Source: JALHFZ01 sp963674625 (GTDB lineage: Bacteria; Synergistota; Synergistia; Synergistales; Aminobacteriaceae). Taken from it: DNA of 64,000 bases. The position numbers and the translations under genes were made by a program. Positions 8,504-17,555 of the stretch are shown here, piece by piece (the first letter of the stretch is position 1; each line of letters opens with the position of its first letter). The notes beneath the pieces were generated by a model. The model was not told the DNA's origin. It did no database searches and saw nothing but the letters and a program-made list of their open reading frames with translations. The stretch covers positions 1,364,001 through 1,428,000 of the forward strand of contig CAXXXO010000004.1 in assembly GCA_963674625.2 (NCBI GenBank). The letters are read 5' to 3'.

Positions 8504-10545
8504 CTACCTGCCGGCTTTCTCCTCGAAAAGGGCCTCCACCGCCCGGGCGGCGCTCTCTTCATCCACGGTGTAGGGAAGGGTAATGTGGTAGGCGTCGGGG
8601 TAGGTCCGGTTCACTTCCCGGCTGGTCTCCATGGCGTTGGGGTTCCGGGCCCAGGCCCTGCGGGCCACTCCGCCGAGGACGTCCCACATCATGGCGGATT
8701 TGATGATCTCGTCGGTGCGCTCCGTTCCGTCGAGGACGAGGCCGAAACCGCCGTTGATGGCCTTGCCGATGCCCACGCCCCCTCCGTTGTGGAGGGCGCA
8801 GAGGGTCATCCCCCGGGCGGCGTTTCCCGCGAAGCAGACCGTAGCCATGTCGGCGCAGATGTTGCTGCCGTCTTTAATGTTGGCCGTCTCCCGGTAGGGG
8901 GAGTCCGTTCCCGAGACGTCATGGTGGTCCCGACCGAGCATGACGGGGCCGATCTCCCCCTTGCGGACCATCTCGTTGAACTTGAGGGCGATTCTTGTGC
9001 GCCCCTCGGCATCGGAATAGAGAATCCGGGCCTGGGTGCCCACAACGAGGGCGTTCTTCTCGGCGTCCGGATCCAGACCCAGTTGTCGTAGTCCTGAGAG
9101 CGGCGGTCGGGGTCGATGCAGGCCATGGCGGCCTTGTCGGTCTTTTTCAGGTCTTCGTGGTCCCGGCTGAGGCAGACCCAGCGGAAGGGGCCGTAGCCGT
9201 AGTCGAAGAGCATGGGCCCCATGATGTCCTCCACGTAGGAGGGCCAGATGAACCCGTCGTAGGTATTTTTTCCGTTTTGGCAGACCTCGGGGACGCCCGC
9301 GTCGAAGACGGCCCGCAGGAAGGAGTTGCCGTAGTCGAAGAAGTAGGTTCCCCGATCGGTTAACGTCTTGATCAGCTCGAAGTGCTTCTTCAGGGAGATG
9401 TCCACGAGGCGGCGGTACTCCGCGGAATCCTCCGAGAGCATCTGTGTCCGCTCCTCGAAGGAGAGCCCCTGGGGGCAGTACCCGCCGTCGTAGGGAGCGT
9501 GGCAGGAGGTCTGGTCGGAGAGGAGGGGGATGGCGATTTCGTTGTCCACGGCGTACTGGAGGAGGTCGACGATATTGCCGTGATAGGCGATGGAGAGGGG
9601 CTTTTTGGCTTCGACCGCCTCCTTCGCCAGGGAAAAGGCCTCTCCTGCGCTCTCGGCGACCTTTGATACCCATCCCTGTTCGTGGCGGGTCTCTATGCGG
9701 GAGGAGTCCACCTCGGCTACGATCCCCACCCCTCCGGCGATCTCGATTGCTTTCGGCTGGGCGCCGCTCATTCCGCCGAGTCCTGAGGAGACGAAGAGAA
9801 TTCCCGCGAGAGTTTCCTTCGGTCCTACACCGAGACGCTGCCGGGCGGCGTTGAGCACCGTGTTGAAGGTGCCGTGGACGATCCCCTGGGGGCCGATGTA
9901 CATCCAGCCTCCGGCGGTCATCTGGCCGTAGTTCGTGACCCCGAGCTGCATCCCCCGGTGCCACTCATCCTGGTTGTCGAAGAGCCCCACGAGAAGGCCG
10001 TTCGTGAGGATCACCCGGGGCGCTTCGGGGCGGGAGCGGAATAGGCCGAGGGGGTGGCCGCTCTCCACCACGAGGGTGGTGTCCTCCGTAAGTTCTTCGA
10101 GGTATTTTTTGAGCAGACGGTACTGAAGCCAGTTCTGGCAGACCTGTCCCGTCTCGCCGTAGGTGACCAGCTCGTAGGGGTAGAGGGCGATGTCGAAGTC
10201 GAGGTTGTTGTCGATCATGACCTGGAAGGCTTTTCCTGCGACGCACTTCCCTTTGTACTGGTCGATGCACAGCCCTCGCAGGCACCCCTCCGGGCGGAAG
10301 CGATAGGCGTAGATGCGCCCCCGGGTGCGCAGCTCCTCGAGAAATTCGGGGATCAGCTCGGCGTGGAATTCCTCGGGTACGTAGCGAAGGGCGTTTTTGA
10401 GGGCCAGCTCCGTCTCCTGTTGACTGAGGGTCCACCCCCGGTCAGGCGCCCGGCGTATTCCCTCCTGGAAGACCGGATAGTCCGGCAGGGGGCCTTCGAG
10501 TCGGATCGTCATGGCGTCCCGGTTCATTTCGTTTACCTGGTTCAT
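8504..10545 (-). pseudogene. hutU: Urocanate hydratase (long form), interrupted by a one-base frameshift
   Basis: Urocanase converts urocanate to imidazolone propionate in histidine breakdown. The first 490 or so codons (10545 down to about 9070) read in one frame; the rest, from DAEKNALVVGTQARILYSDA to the C-terminus EEKAGR, reads in another. At the junction the first frame gives NWVWIR and the second resumes at DAEKN. One extra G in the CCGG at 9067-9070 (+ strand) would restore a continuous protein of about 680 residues, the size of the long urocanase subfamily rather than the 550-residue type. The ATG at 10545 has GGAGGTGG 6 bases upstream and begins one base after the iclR stop, implying coupling. 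Either a real null allele or a consensus error; both halves are otherwise well conserved. Confidence 0.85.
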
Positions 10546-10546
10546 C

Positions 10547-11296
10547 TCATACCACCTCCATGGTTTTCTCAAAGCGTTGTTCCACCGCCTCGGCGGCCGA
10601 TTTCAAAAGACGGAGATTCCCGTCGAAATTCCCAAAGACCTTTTCCGCGATCCCCGCCATGCCGAGCTGGGCCACGAACTGTCCTCTTCCGTCGAACAGG
10701 GGGACGCTGATATCTCCCGCGTGGGCGATCCATTCCTCCCGGCTCGAGGCGTACCCCTGTTTCCGGATGAGCTCCAGTTCTTTCTCGAGAACGACCCGGT
10801 CGATCTCCCCTTCTCCCAGCGGGGATGGGAGGGGGGAGGAAAGCACCCGGGAGCGGATCTCGGGAGACGAGTGGGCGAGAAGAATTTTTCCCGTGGCCCC
10901 GGCGTGGAGGGGAATGGCCATTCCCCTGTGGGCGGTGAACTTCACCGACGAAGAGGGCTCCACGGAGTGGATGCAGAAGCCGGATGCGCCCTCGAGGACG
11001 CTCAGGACAGACGTGTTGCCGGAGTGCTCCATCAATGAGCCCATGACGGGGTGGGCGGTGCGGATGAGTTCGTCGTAGAGGGAGGAGCGGTTCGAGAGGA
11101 GAAAAAAACGGATTCCGGGGCGGTAGCCGTCCCTTTCGGTATCATGAAAAACCCACCCGGCCACCTCTAGGGAGAGAAGAATGCGATGGACGGTGCTTCG
11201 GGGAATGCCCGTCCGTTCCTCGATCTCCCGGAGAGAGAGGGGGGCGGAGGCGCAGAGGATTTCCATGAGGGCGGTGACCTTCGATGCCGATGACAT
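10547..11296 (-). CDS. IclR family transcriptional regulator of the hut genes
   Basis: 249 residues: an N-terminal winged helix-turn-helix (about 5-65, with LREIEERTGIPRSTVHRILL) and an IclR effector domain (about 75-240) with the typical AHPVMGSLMEHSGNTS and PLHAGATGKILLA segments. It is the first gene of the iclR-hutU-hutD transcript; its TGA is one base before the hutU ATG. GGAGGT lies 9 bases before its ATG. A perfect 23-base palindrome sits 14 bases upstream of the start codon, overlapping the likely -10 box, so autoregulation and control of hutU by a histidine-pathway intermediate is the simplest model. HutC, the usual hut repressor, is GntR-type, so an IclR regulator here is a variation. 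Confidence 0.88.
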   Translation of the reverse strand: MSSASKVTALMEILCASAPLSLREIEERTGIPRSTVHRILLSLEVAGWVFHDTERDGYRPGIRFFLLSNRSSLYDELIRTAHPVMGSLMEHSGNTSVLSVLEGASGFCIHSVEPSSSVKFTAHRGMAIPLHAGATGKILLAHSSPEIRSRVLSSPLPSPLGEGEIDRVVLEKELELIRKQGYASSREEWIAHAGDISVPLFDGRGQFVAQLGMAGIAEKVFGNFDGNLRLLKSAAEAVEQRFEKTMEVV

Positions 11297-11310
11297 GGCA
11301 GGACCTCCAT

Positions 11311-11333
11311 AAATGGGACAGTCTGTCCCATTT
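11311..11333. promoter_or_regulatory. Perfect palindromic operator, probable IclR site
   Basis: Eleven-base arms AAATGGGACAG and CTGTCCCATTT around a single central T form a perfect inverted repeat. It lies between the iclR start codon and the -35 box of the probable iclR promoter and overlaps the -10 region. Position and symmetry fit an operator for the dimeric regulator encoded next to it. Confidence 0.75.
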
Positions 11334-11359
11334 TTACCAGAAAATAATTATCCTGTCAA
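11331..11359 (-). promoter_or_regulatory. Probable promoter of iclR-hutU-hutD
   Basis: On the - strand TTGACA (11359-11354) is followed after 17 bases by TAAAAA (11336-11331). The -10 element overlaps the palindrome, which fits repression by steric block. Confidence 0.55.
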
Positions 11360-11501
11360 TTCCTGTCCCTTTGAAACAGGAGATTTCCTTTCCCGGCGTT
11401 TGACCTTCTTCCTTCCTTTGAGTAGCATTGGCTTAAGAGCGCCAGACTCGGAGGAAAAAGACCCGCCTCAGGGTCGATGGCTCAGGAAAGGAAGGGTTTT
11501 C

Positions 11502-12230
11502 ATGTTCGAAGCATCCTACCCGATTCCCTATTCGGGGATCGGGCCTGACGGGCGCATGAAGCTGCCCGTCCTTCTCGATATCCTCCAGGATATGGCTGAC
11601 CGGGATGCCGGACGCATGTCCATGACCGTCTCCGACCTCTTGCCTCGGGGGGTGAGCTGGGTCCTGCGCCAGTACAGCCTCTCCATGGTCCGCTACCCCG
11701 AAAGCGGCCGTACTCTCACGGTAAAAACCTGGCATGAGCCTCACCGGAATCTTTATTCGAACCGGGCTTTCTCCGTACGGGATGAGGATGGGCCAGTGGC
11801 GGAGGCATGGACAAGCTGGATCCTCATCGACGTGGAGAAAAAGCGCCCCCTCAGGCTGGACCGCTACGCCACGGAGCGCTACATCTGCGAGATAAGGCCT
11901 GTGTCTGGCGATCTGCTGAAAATTCCTTCTCTTGGGGAATGGACTTCCGAGGCCCTTTTCTCCGTCCGCCGGTGGGATCTTGACAGAAACGGCCACGTGA
12001 ACAACGCCATCTATTTCTCCTGGGCTGTGGAAGGGCTGCCCGATTCGGTTGCCGACTCGTCCACCCTTCGGCGAGTGGACGGCGAGTTCCTGAAACCCAC
12101 GGAACGCGGAGGCATGATCTCCGCAAAAAGCGCTTCATTGAAAGGAGAGGAAGGGGCCTGGTGTTCCTCCCTTCAGGGGTCTGAAGGGGACGAGAAGGCC
12201 CGGTTCCTCACCTACTGGCAAATAGGCTGA
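11502..12230 (+). CDS. Acyl-ACP thioesterase (FatA/FatB family)
   Basis: 242-residue double hot-dog thioesterase that would release fatty acids from acyl carrier protein in the cytosol. The N-terminal hot dog has LLDILQDMADRDAGRM and GVSWVLRQY; the second has the catalytic signature WDLDRNGHVNNAIYFSW at 158-174, giving Asn163 and His165. Bacterial members of this family are about 240-250 residues, so it is full length. The ATG at 11502 is preferred because AGGAAAGGAAGGG lies just upstream; the open frame extends to 11313 but that would run through the iclR operator. It is monocistronic by position, with a 114-base gap to the next gene. Substrate chain length cannot be read from sequence. Confidence 0.85.
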   Translation: MFEASYPIPYSGIGPDGRMKLPVLLDILQDMADRDAGRMSMTVSDLLPRGVSWVLRQYSLSMVRYPESGRTLTVKTWHEPHRNLYSNRAFSVRDEDGPVAEAWTSWILIDVEKKRPLRLDRYATERYICEIRPVSGDLLKIPSLGEWTSEALFSVRRWDLDRNGHVNNAIYFSWAVEGLPDSVADSSTLRRVDGEFLKPTERGGMISAKSASLKGEEGAWCSSLQGSEGDEKARFLTYWQIG

Positions 12231-12245
12231 TTTTTTGAAATTAAC

Positions 12246-12273
12246 TTGACTTTATATTGGAGTTTGCTATAGT
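12246..12273 (+). promoter_or_regulatory. Sigma70-type promoter for the DUF4332 gene
   Basis: TTGACT (12246-12251), 16-base spacer, TATAGT (12268-12273) preceded by TG one base earlier, about 72 bases before the ATG. The surrounding sequence is much more AT-rich than the flanking genes. Confidence 0.65.
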
Positions 12274-12344
12274 TTCGCTTAGAAGACAGCAATTTCTGTC
12301 GCATCCCGATTCAGATGAACTGAAAGAAAGGAAGGGGATTTAAC

Positions 12345-12749
12345 ATGGCGAAACTCGAAATGGTGGAAGGTATCGGCGAGAGTTACGCTGACAAACTCCG
12401 CGGTGCCGGTGTCGCTACAACAGAAATGCTCCTGGAAATGGGCTCTACGAAGAAAGGCCGGGAGGACCTCGCTGAAAAGTCAGGAATTTCCGGCAAGCTG
12501 ATCTTGGAATGGGTGAATCATGTAGACCTTTTCCGAATCAGCGGCGTGGGGGAGGAATATGCAGACCTCCTGGAGGCCTCGGGAGTGGATACCGTTCCGG
12601 AGCTTGCCCAGAGAAGGGCCGACAATCTCCACAAGAAACTCGCGGAGCTCAACACCGCAAAAAAGCTCGTTCGGCAGCTTCCCTCGGAAAAGCAGGTGCA
12701 GGGATGGATCGACCAGGCCAAGGAGTTGCCCAGAAAAATACAATATTGA
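12345..12749 (+). CDS. DUF4332 helix-hairpin-helix protein
   Basis: 134-residue soluble protein made of two helix-hairpin-helix type repeats: MVEGIGESYADKLRGAGV near the N-terminus and RISGVGEEYADLLEASGV near the middle, each with the G-I/V-G turn that in HhH motifs contacts DNA backbone. This pattern defines DUF4332; the family is often described as possibly DNA-binding but has no settled function. AAGGAAGGGG stands before the ATG and a good promoter lies upstream; an imperfect terminator follows at about 12892. It is a single-gene unit. No signal peptide or membrane segment is visible. Confidence 0.8.
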   Translation: MAKLEMVEGIGESYADKLRGAGVATTEMLLEMGSTKKGREDLAEKSGISGKLILEWVNHVDLFRISGVGEEYADLLEASGVDTVPELAQRRADNLHKKLAELNTAKKLVRQLPSEKQVQGWIDQAKELPRKIQY

Positions 12750-12891
12750 GTCAGAGAGTCGCCTTTCTCCGGATATCCCCGATGCCTGCCTGAAAAAGGG
12801 TATGGGCAGCTTCGTTACTGTCCGGTGCACCTGCGGCATGGGCCGAAAGGAATAAAATATCTCCCGTTACTGACTTGGGACGGACGAGCAG

Positions 12892-12928
12892 GGAGGGAGC
12901 CTCTTCCTTGAGGGCCCCCTCCTTTTGG
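12892..12928 (+). terminator. Imperfect stem-loop, possible terminator
   Basis: GGAGGG (12892-12897) pairs with CCCTCC (12917-12922) and an inner GCCTC pairs with GAGGGC around one bulge; TTTT follows. It could end the DUF4332 transcript, but the T run is short. Confidence 0.45.
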
Positions 12929-13003
12929 TCGTAAGGTTGAGAGACGGAACTGAGATGTTTCACCCGGCTTCCCGTGTCCTGAAAAATGAAAGGGGAGAGA
13001 ATA

Positions 13004-13483
13004 ATGACGGAACGTCTTCAAAAAAGAGAAATCCTGGCTGCGGCAGTTGAGCTCGAGAGGAGGGGTGCGGAGTTCTACAGGAACGCCTCCGCCCGTTTTT
13101 CGGGGGATGACGAGCTGCTTCTTCAGGGCCTTGCCGACATGGAGGAGACCCACGAGGAATGGTTCCGCCATATCCTGGAGGGAATGAAGGAGGGAGCCCT
13201 CTCCCCCGACAAAGAGGAGGAAGAAGCATCCTGGCGGGAAACCTTTTTTGAAAAGGTTTTTCCTGCGGACGCCCGGGCCGAGGAGAAGGACGATTTCGGC
13301 CGGATCCTCGAAAAGGCAATGAAAGTAGAGAAAAACGCCATCGCCTTCTATACGGACATGCGGGAGAATGGAGATTTCCCGTCGGAAGAGGATGGTCTCG
13401 GCCGTCTCATCCAGGAAGAGCGGGATCATCTCCTGGCCCTTTCTACAGCCCTCGAGCGCTGGCAGGAGCGGAAACCCCTATGA
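13004..13483 (+). CDS. Ferritin-like/rubrerythrin-type diiron protein
   Basis: 159-residue, mostly helical protein. Two helix pairs carry spaced Glu and His residues of the ferritin-like fold: ELERRGAEFY then MEETHEEWFRH in the first half, and KVEKNAIAFY then LIQEERDHLLAL in the second. The E-x-x-H pairs (ETHEEW, ERDHLL) are those expected for a diiron site. No C-terminal rubredoxin Cys pair is present, so this is the erythrin-like domain alone. In anaerobes such proteins usually handle peroxide or store iron. The ATG at 13004 has GGGGAGAG close upstream; an earlier in-frame ATG at 12986 has no ribosome site. It stands alone between the DUF4332 gene and rsgA. Confidence 0.75.
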   Translation: MTERLQKREILAAAVELERRGAEFYRNASARFSGDDELLLQGLADMEETHEEWFRHILEGMKEGALSPDKEEEEASWRETFFEKVFPADARAEEKDDFGRILEKAMKVEKNAIAFYTDMRENGDFPSEEDGLGRLIQEERDHLLALSTALERWQERKPL

Positions 13484-13757
13484 AAAAAGGAAATATTCGA
13501 ATGCTCTTTTGAATAAATATCTGAATCTCGGGCAGTGATGCATTGCTGCCAGGTGATTTCGGCAAACAAAAATCCGATGGTCTCTGCCGCCTTCAACCGG
13601 CGCCATCCAATCCGATTCTGAAGGAGTTGTTGTCTTATGTCTCTATTGAATACAAACATGCTGGATATTGCGGTCCGTCGGGAGGTGAATACCCTCTAAG
13701 AACGGGTCGACGCCTCCCAAAAGTCATCTTTAAAAAAACTTTTTGGAGGGAATAAAA
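13484..13757 (+). other. Intergenic region with a possibly structured rsgA leader
   Basis: No convincing gene. GGGAGG (13680-13685) can pair with CCTCCC (13713-13718) around an inner ACCC/GGGT pair, and AAAAGT (13719-13724) can pair with ACTTTT (13738-13743), immediately before the rsgA ribosome site at 13745. This could be a structured 5' leader. The 70-codon open frame at 13543-13755 resembles nothing and lacks a ribosome site. Confidence 0.3.
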
Positions 13758-14849
13758 TTGAACAGCCAGTTTTTGAAAAATATAGGGCTCAGCCAAAGGT
13801 TTGTCACTGAGTCAAATTTGTGTCATGACCTTTATGTCGGGCGTGTCGTTTCGCAATCGAAAGATCTCTACAGGACGGCGACGGAGAAGGGCGAACTGAC
13901 GGCGGAGATTTCCGGGAAGTTCCGTTTCGAGGTTCACGCCCTGTCCCATTATCCCGCTGTGGGAGACTATGTTCTGCTCGACCGGATTGACGATGGAGGC
14001 GGAAATGCCATCATTCGCCGCGTTTTGCCGAGGAAAAGCGCCTTTATCCGGAAGGCGGCGGGTACTTCGCAGGACGAACAGGTTGTGGCCGCGAACATCG
14101 ATACGGTCTTTCTCTGCATGTCGCTGAACAAAGACTACAATCTGCGGAGGATGGAGCGGTATCTCGGAATAGCCTGGGACAGCGGGGCGACTCCGGTCAT
14201 TGTTCTGACGAAAGCGGACCTATGCGGCGATCTTCCTCAAAGACGGGCGGAAGCAGAAGCGATCGCCTGCGGGGCAGAGGTCCTCCTGACATCGAGCCTG
14301 ACGGACGAAGGGTGGTCTTCCGTTCAAAAATATCTGGTGGTCGGTCAGACTGTTGCTTTCATCGGTTCGTCCGGCGTCGGCAAGTCAACCATGATCAACA
14401 GACTCCTCGGTAGGGACATCCTTGAGACCCGAAGCCTTCGGAACGACGACAAGGGACGCCATGCCACCACCAGGCGGGAACTGATCCTTCTTCCGAACGG
14501 CGGCATGGTCATCGATACCCCCGGAATGAGGGAGCTCGGAATCGAAAGGGCAGACCTTGCGAAAGCCTTTTCCGATATCGACGATCTTGCGGCGAGGTGC
14601 AGATTCCGGGACTGCACTCATACCAAAGAACCCCATTGTGCAGTCCGGCAAGCCGCAGCCGACGGAAAGCTTTCTCCGGAACGGCTTGCCAGTTACCTCA
14701 AACTGAAAAAGGAAGCCCGGTACGAGGGGCTGAATTCCCGGCAGATCGAGACCGAAAAGATCGCGTCCATGTTCGCCGGAATGGGCGGAATAAAGAACGC
14801 ACGGAAATTTGCACAGGAGAAAAACAGGAACAGGCAGGCGTACCAGTAG
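13758..14849 (+). CDS. rsgA: Ribosome small subunit-dependent GTPase A
   Basis: 363-residue circularly permuted GTPase that assists late 30S subunit maturation. An N-terminal OB-like domain (VGRVVSQSKDLYR) precedes the G domain, whose motifs occur in permuted order: TKAD (G4), then the P-loop GSSGVGKST (G1), then DTPGM (G3). A Cys/His zinc knuckle follows (CRFRDCTHTKEPHC). The C-terminal tail is basic. The TTG at 13758 is chosen: GGAGGG ends 7 bases upstream, while the alternative TTG at 13743 overlaps that site. Length is slightly above the E. coli protein. It is a single gene followed by a terminator. Confidence 0.9.
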   Translation: MNSQFLKNIGLSQRFVTESNLCHDLYVGRVVSQSKDLYRTATEKGELTAEISGKFRFEVHALSHYPAVGDYVLLDRIDDGGGNAIIRRVLPRKSAFIRKAAGTSQDEQVVAANIDTVFLCMSLNKDYNLRRMERYLGIAWDSGATPVIVLTKADLCGDLPQRRAEAEAIACGAEVLLTSSLTDEGWSSVQKYLVVGQTVAFIGSSGVGKSTMINRLLGRDILETRSLRNDDKGRHATTRRELILLPNGGMVIDTPGMRELGIERADLAKAFSDIDDLAARCRFRDCTHTKEPHCAVRQAAADGKLSPERLASYLKLKKEARYEGLNSRQIETEKIASMFAGMGGIKNARKFAQEKNRNRQAYQ

Positions 14850-14918
14850 CTACTGAAAGCAAGACCGGAAAAGTTATCTCAGTCCGGTGTGCAGTTCTTT
14901 CTTCTGTTCAAATCCCAT

Positions 14919-14950
14919 AAAGCCGGGGGTCGCCCTCCGGCTTTTGCTTT
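14919..14950 (+). terminator. Intrinsic terminator after rsgA
   Basis: AAGCCGGGGG pairs with CCCTCCGGCTT around a short loop with one mismatch, followed by TTTGCTTTG. It lies about 70 bases after the rsgA stop. Confidence 0.75.
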
Positions 14951-15070
14951 GTCCCGGGATGATCCTGTTCTCTACAGAGAAGTTCATGGTATTTATGATT
15001 TTATTAAAAAACGCTTTCCTCTCGCCGCTATGTGAAGCGTAAAAACTAAATGTTGCAAGGTTGCAATCAT

Positions 15071-15090
15071 TATGATACGATTCGATCATA
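15071..15090. promoter_or_regulatory. Near-palindrome upstream of the RpiR regulator
   Basis: TATGATACG and CGATCATA flank ATT, an inverted repeat with one extra base, 41 bases before the regulator's start codon. GTTGCAA is repeated directly just before it. A binding site for the adjacent regulator is plausible but unproven. Confidence 0.35.
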
Positions 15091-15130
15091 CAGAATTATC
15101 CATAAATATATTATTTCAATGGAGAAAAAA

Positions 15131-16021
15131 ATGTCTGTTTCGCAGGGAAGTGCCATAGGAGAAAAGGAGAAAAACATCTTTCTGCGCATACGAAAAAGCT
15201 TTTCTTCCTTTTCCTCCGCCCAGAGAAAAGTTGCCGATATGATTCTCAGCAGGTGTTCCGACGTCGTGAAGATGAGTTCCCATGATATGGCGAAAGAGTT
15301 GGGGGTATCACCTTCGACCGTAGTCCGTTTTGCCTCTGAGCTCGGTTATTCGGGGTTCAGAGAGATGTTGAATGATTTGCAGACTACAGTATTCATTTAT
15401 TCCCAGGCACCAATGCAAAAAATGCGGGATTCAATCAGCGAAAACGAGGCTTTGGAGAATATCCTGCAGAAAGTCGTCCAAAACGGGGTTAAAAATCTTT
15501 CGTTCAGAAAATTTGCCCCTCTGAATGGCGCATTTATTAAAGTCGTGAATGCGATGGTCCGGGCGGGAAAAATTTACCTCATTGGGGCCAGATCTTCTTA
15601 TTGTGTTGTTCAGTATGGAGGTTTTGCTCTCAGCAATGCAGCAAAAAACATCTCATACTTTTCTTCCAGCGATGAGGAACGGTATGAAAGACTCAATGAT
15701 CTCACTGAAAAAGACGTGGTTATTTCAGTCTCTTTCCATAGATATTACAAAGACACTGTCGATGCCGCGGCCTTTGCAAAAACGAAGGGGGCTTTCGTCG
15801 CAGGAATAACAGACTCGATTCTTTCTCCCATAGCGGACTTTTGTGATGAACTCTTAATAGCTCCAAACACGTCTCCTTTTTCTTCCTACATACCGGCTAT
15901 GGCTGTCATGGAGGGCCTCATTCTCGCTTTTACGCAGGCAAAAGGAAGTGAAGCAAGACGTTTGCTGGATGAACGAATGAAAGTCCTTCTCGAGAATAAC
16001 GTATATGCGGAAATAGAATAA
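15131..16021 (+). CDS. MurR/RpiR family transcriptional regulator
   Basis: 296 residues. The N-terminal RpiR-type helix-turn-helix (about 15-90) has FSSAQRKVADMIL and the recognition region ELGVSPSTVVRFASELGYSG. A SIS domain (about 135-270) follows with KIYLIGARSSY and VVISVSFHRYYKD. SIS domains bind phosphosugars or amino sugar phosphates. ATG 15131 is preferred: GGAG lies 6 bases upstream, while the ATG at 15119 has none. The gene is clearly AT-richer than most of the window, as is the block to 23.5 kb. It probably controls the CapA-like gene and peptide-type ABC transporter downstream; gaps of 161 and 362 bases between these genes leave room for separate promoters. Confidence 0.85.
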   Translation: MSVSQGSAIGEKEKNIFLRIRKSFSSFSSAQRKVADMILSRCSDVVKMSSHDMAKELGVSPSTVVRFASELGYSGFREMLNDLQTTVFIYSQAPMQKMRDSISENEALENILQKVVQNGVKNLSFRKFAPLNGAFIKVVNAMVRAGKIYLIGARSSYCVVQYGGFALSNAAKNISYFSSSDEERYERLNDLTEKDVVISVSFHRYYKDTVDAAAFAKTKGAFVAGITDSILSPIADFCDELLIAPNTSPFSSYIPAMAVMEGLILAFTQAKGSEARRLLDERMKVLLENNVYAEIE

Positions 16022-16182
16022 AATTAAATAACTGTTTTAAAAAATATAGCAATCTTTAAGAAGGCAAAGAAAAGAAAAGGCAATAATTAAAAAGTAGCGA
16101 TGCAGTAATGAGGGCTTCCTGACCAAAAAAGGCCAGTATTAAGCTCCGGTAAACCAAAAACAGAATCGGGAGGTTTTACGTC

Positions 16183-17481
16183 GTGTCGACCAAAATGTCT
16201 TTTACCGCAGTTGGTGATATGCTGGTACAGAGGCGCCTGCCTGAAAATTATCCGGGTTTCGCCGAAATTTCAGCGGAAATCCGCAAGGGCGATATGCGCT
16301 TTTTTAACCTGGAGGCTACGATTCATAACTACGAGTCCTACGGTTCGCAATACAACGGAGGCAGCTATCTCTGCGCGCCTCCGGAAACTCTGGAAGATGC
16401 CCGGCGCTTCGGATTCAACATCACGTCCTTCGCGAACAACCACACTTTGGATTTCTCCTACGGGGGAGTGGAAAAAACGCTCGAAAACCTTCGAAAGGCA
16501 GACATGCCGTCGAGTGGCGTCGGTCTGAATATGCAGCAGGCTTCCGCTCCCGCCTACCTGGATTGCGACAGCGGGCGGGTTGCCCTTATAGGCACGGTAT
16601 CCTCTTTCAACCCGGCTGCCATGGCGGGCAACGCGTCACATTCAATCATTGGTCGACCCGGAGTCAACGGTTTGCGATACAACACAACTTATTATCTTGA
16701 TCCTAAGCATGCTGAAGCCCTGAAGGAGATTGCAGCGATAACAAATATGAATGCCCAGCGTGAGGTGACCCGGGCTGAGGGGTACCTTCCTCCGCTGCCC
16801 GAAAATGTCATAGAGTTCGATACACTGACCTTCGAACTCGGAGATAAGGTGGGGAAGAAGACCACAGTCCACCCTGTAGATATGGCACGGATCGAGCGTT
16901 CAATTTATGAAGCTTCTCTCCAGTCAGAATACATTGTCGTTTCCGTTCATGGCCACGAAATGCGGGGCGCCGTGAAGCGCGAAGGAGCCGAGTTTCTCGA
17001 GGAGTTCTCCCGCAGATGCATCGACTGCGGTGCCCATGCAGTCGTAGGCCATGGTCCTCATGTTATCCGCGCCATCGAAATTTACAAGGGATGTCCAATT
17101 TTCTACTCTCTCGGCGATTTTGTCCTGCAGAATGAAAATATCCAGAAACAGCCGGCCGACTATTTTGAACTCTATAAACTTCCTTCCGACGCTACCATGC
17201 ATGATCTTTTCAAAGCCCGTGACGCAGGTTTTACCAGGGGATTGCAGACCAAGCGAGAGGCATTTGAGACTTTCATTCCCTATTGGGAAATGGAAAATGG
17301 GAAGCTCACCAAGCTGACCCTTCTGGCTGTCGAACTGGGTTTCGGTCTCCCCAGGAGCCGCAGCGGATGGCCTGCACCAGCGAAGGATTCGTCTATACTG
17401 GAACAGTTGGCGGAACTTTCGAATCCCTTCGGTACCAGGCTGAAGATCAACGGAAACCGTGCCGAGGTGGATCTGACGTAA
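16183..17481 (+). CDS. CapA-family (PGA_cap) metallophosphatase-fold protein, cytosolic
   Basis: 432 residues with the metal-ligand motifs of the PGA_cap/metallophosphatase family in order: TAVGDML (about 8-14), FFNLEATIHN, FANNHTLDFS, VVSVHGHEMRG and VVGHGPHVIRAIE. Family members include CapA/PgsA of poly-gamma-glutamate capsule formation. This copy has no signal peptide or membrane anchor, unlike the paralogue at 56.7 kb, so it should act in the cytosol. The GTG start at 16183 has GGGAGG 9 bases upstream; an ATG at 16195 is the alternative. It lies between an RpiR regulator and a dipeptide-type ABC importer, which suggests it processes an imported compound rather than building a capsule. 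Its substrate is unknown. Confidence 0.8.
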   Translation: MSTKMSFTAVGDMLVQRRLPENYPGFAEISAEIRKGDMRFFNLEATIHNYESYGSQYNGGSYLCAPPETLEDARRFGFNITSFANNHTLDFSYGGVEKTLENLRKADMPSSGVGLNMQQASAPAYLDCDSGRVALIGTVSSFNPAAMAGNASHSIIGRPGVNGLRYNTTYYLDPKHAEALKEIAAITNMNAQREVTRAEGYLPPLPENVIEFDTLTFELGDKVGKKTTVHPVDMARIERSIYEASLQSEYIVVSVHGHEMRGAVKREGAEFLEEFSRRCIDCGAHAVVGHGPHVIRAIEIYKGCPIFYSLGDFVLQNENIQKQPADYFELYKLPSDATMHDLFKARDAGFTRGLQTKREAFETFIPYWEMENGKLTKLTLLAVELGFGLPRSRSGWPAPAKDSSILEQLAELSNPFGTRLKINGNRAEVDLT

Positions 17482-17555
17482 ATCGTTGCTTATGCACGAT
17501 TTTGGATGCTCGCTTTATGATGAACTTGATTCCGGTTTCTGACTGAAAAATCTAG

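Noticed and set aside
8504..9964. Separate 486-codon gene downstream of hutU
   Set aside because: Only its last 190 residues or so look like protein, and these are the missing urocanase C-terminus; the upstream part is the wrong frame of hutU.
13543..13755. 70-codon + strand frame before rsgA
   Set aside because: No ribosome site, no recognisable sequence, and it overlaps the rsgA ribosome site and hairpins.
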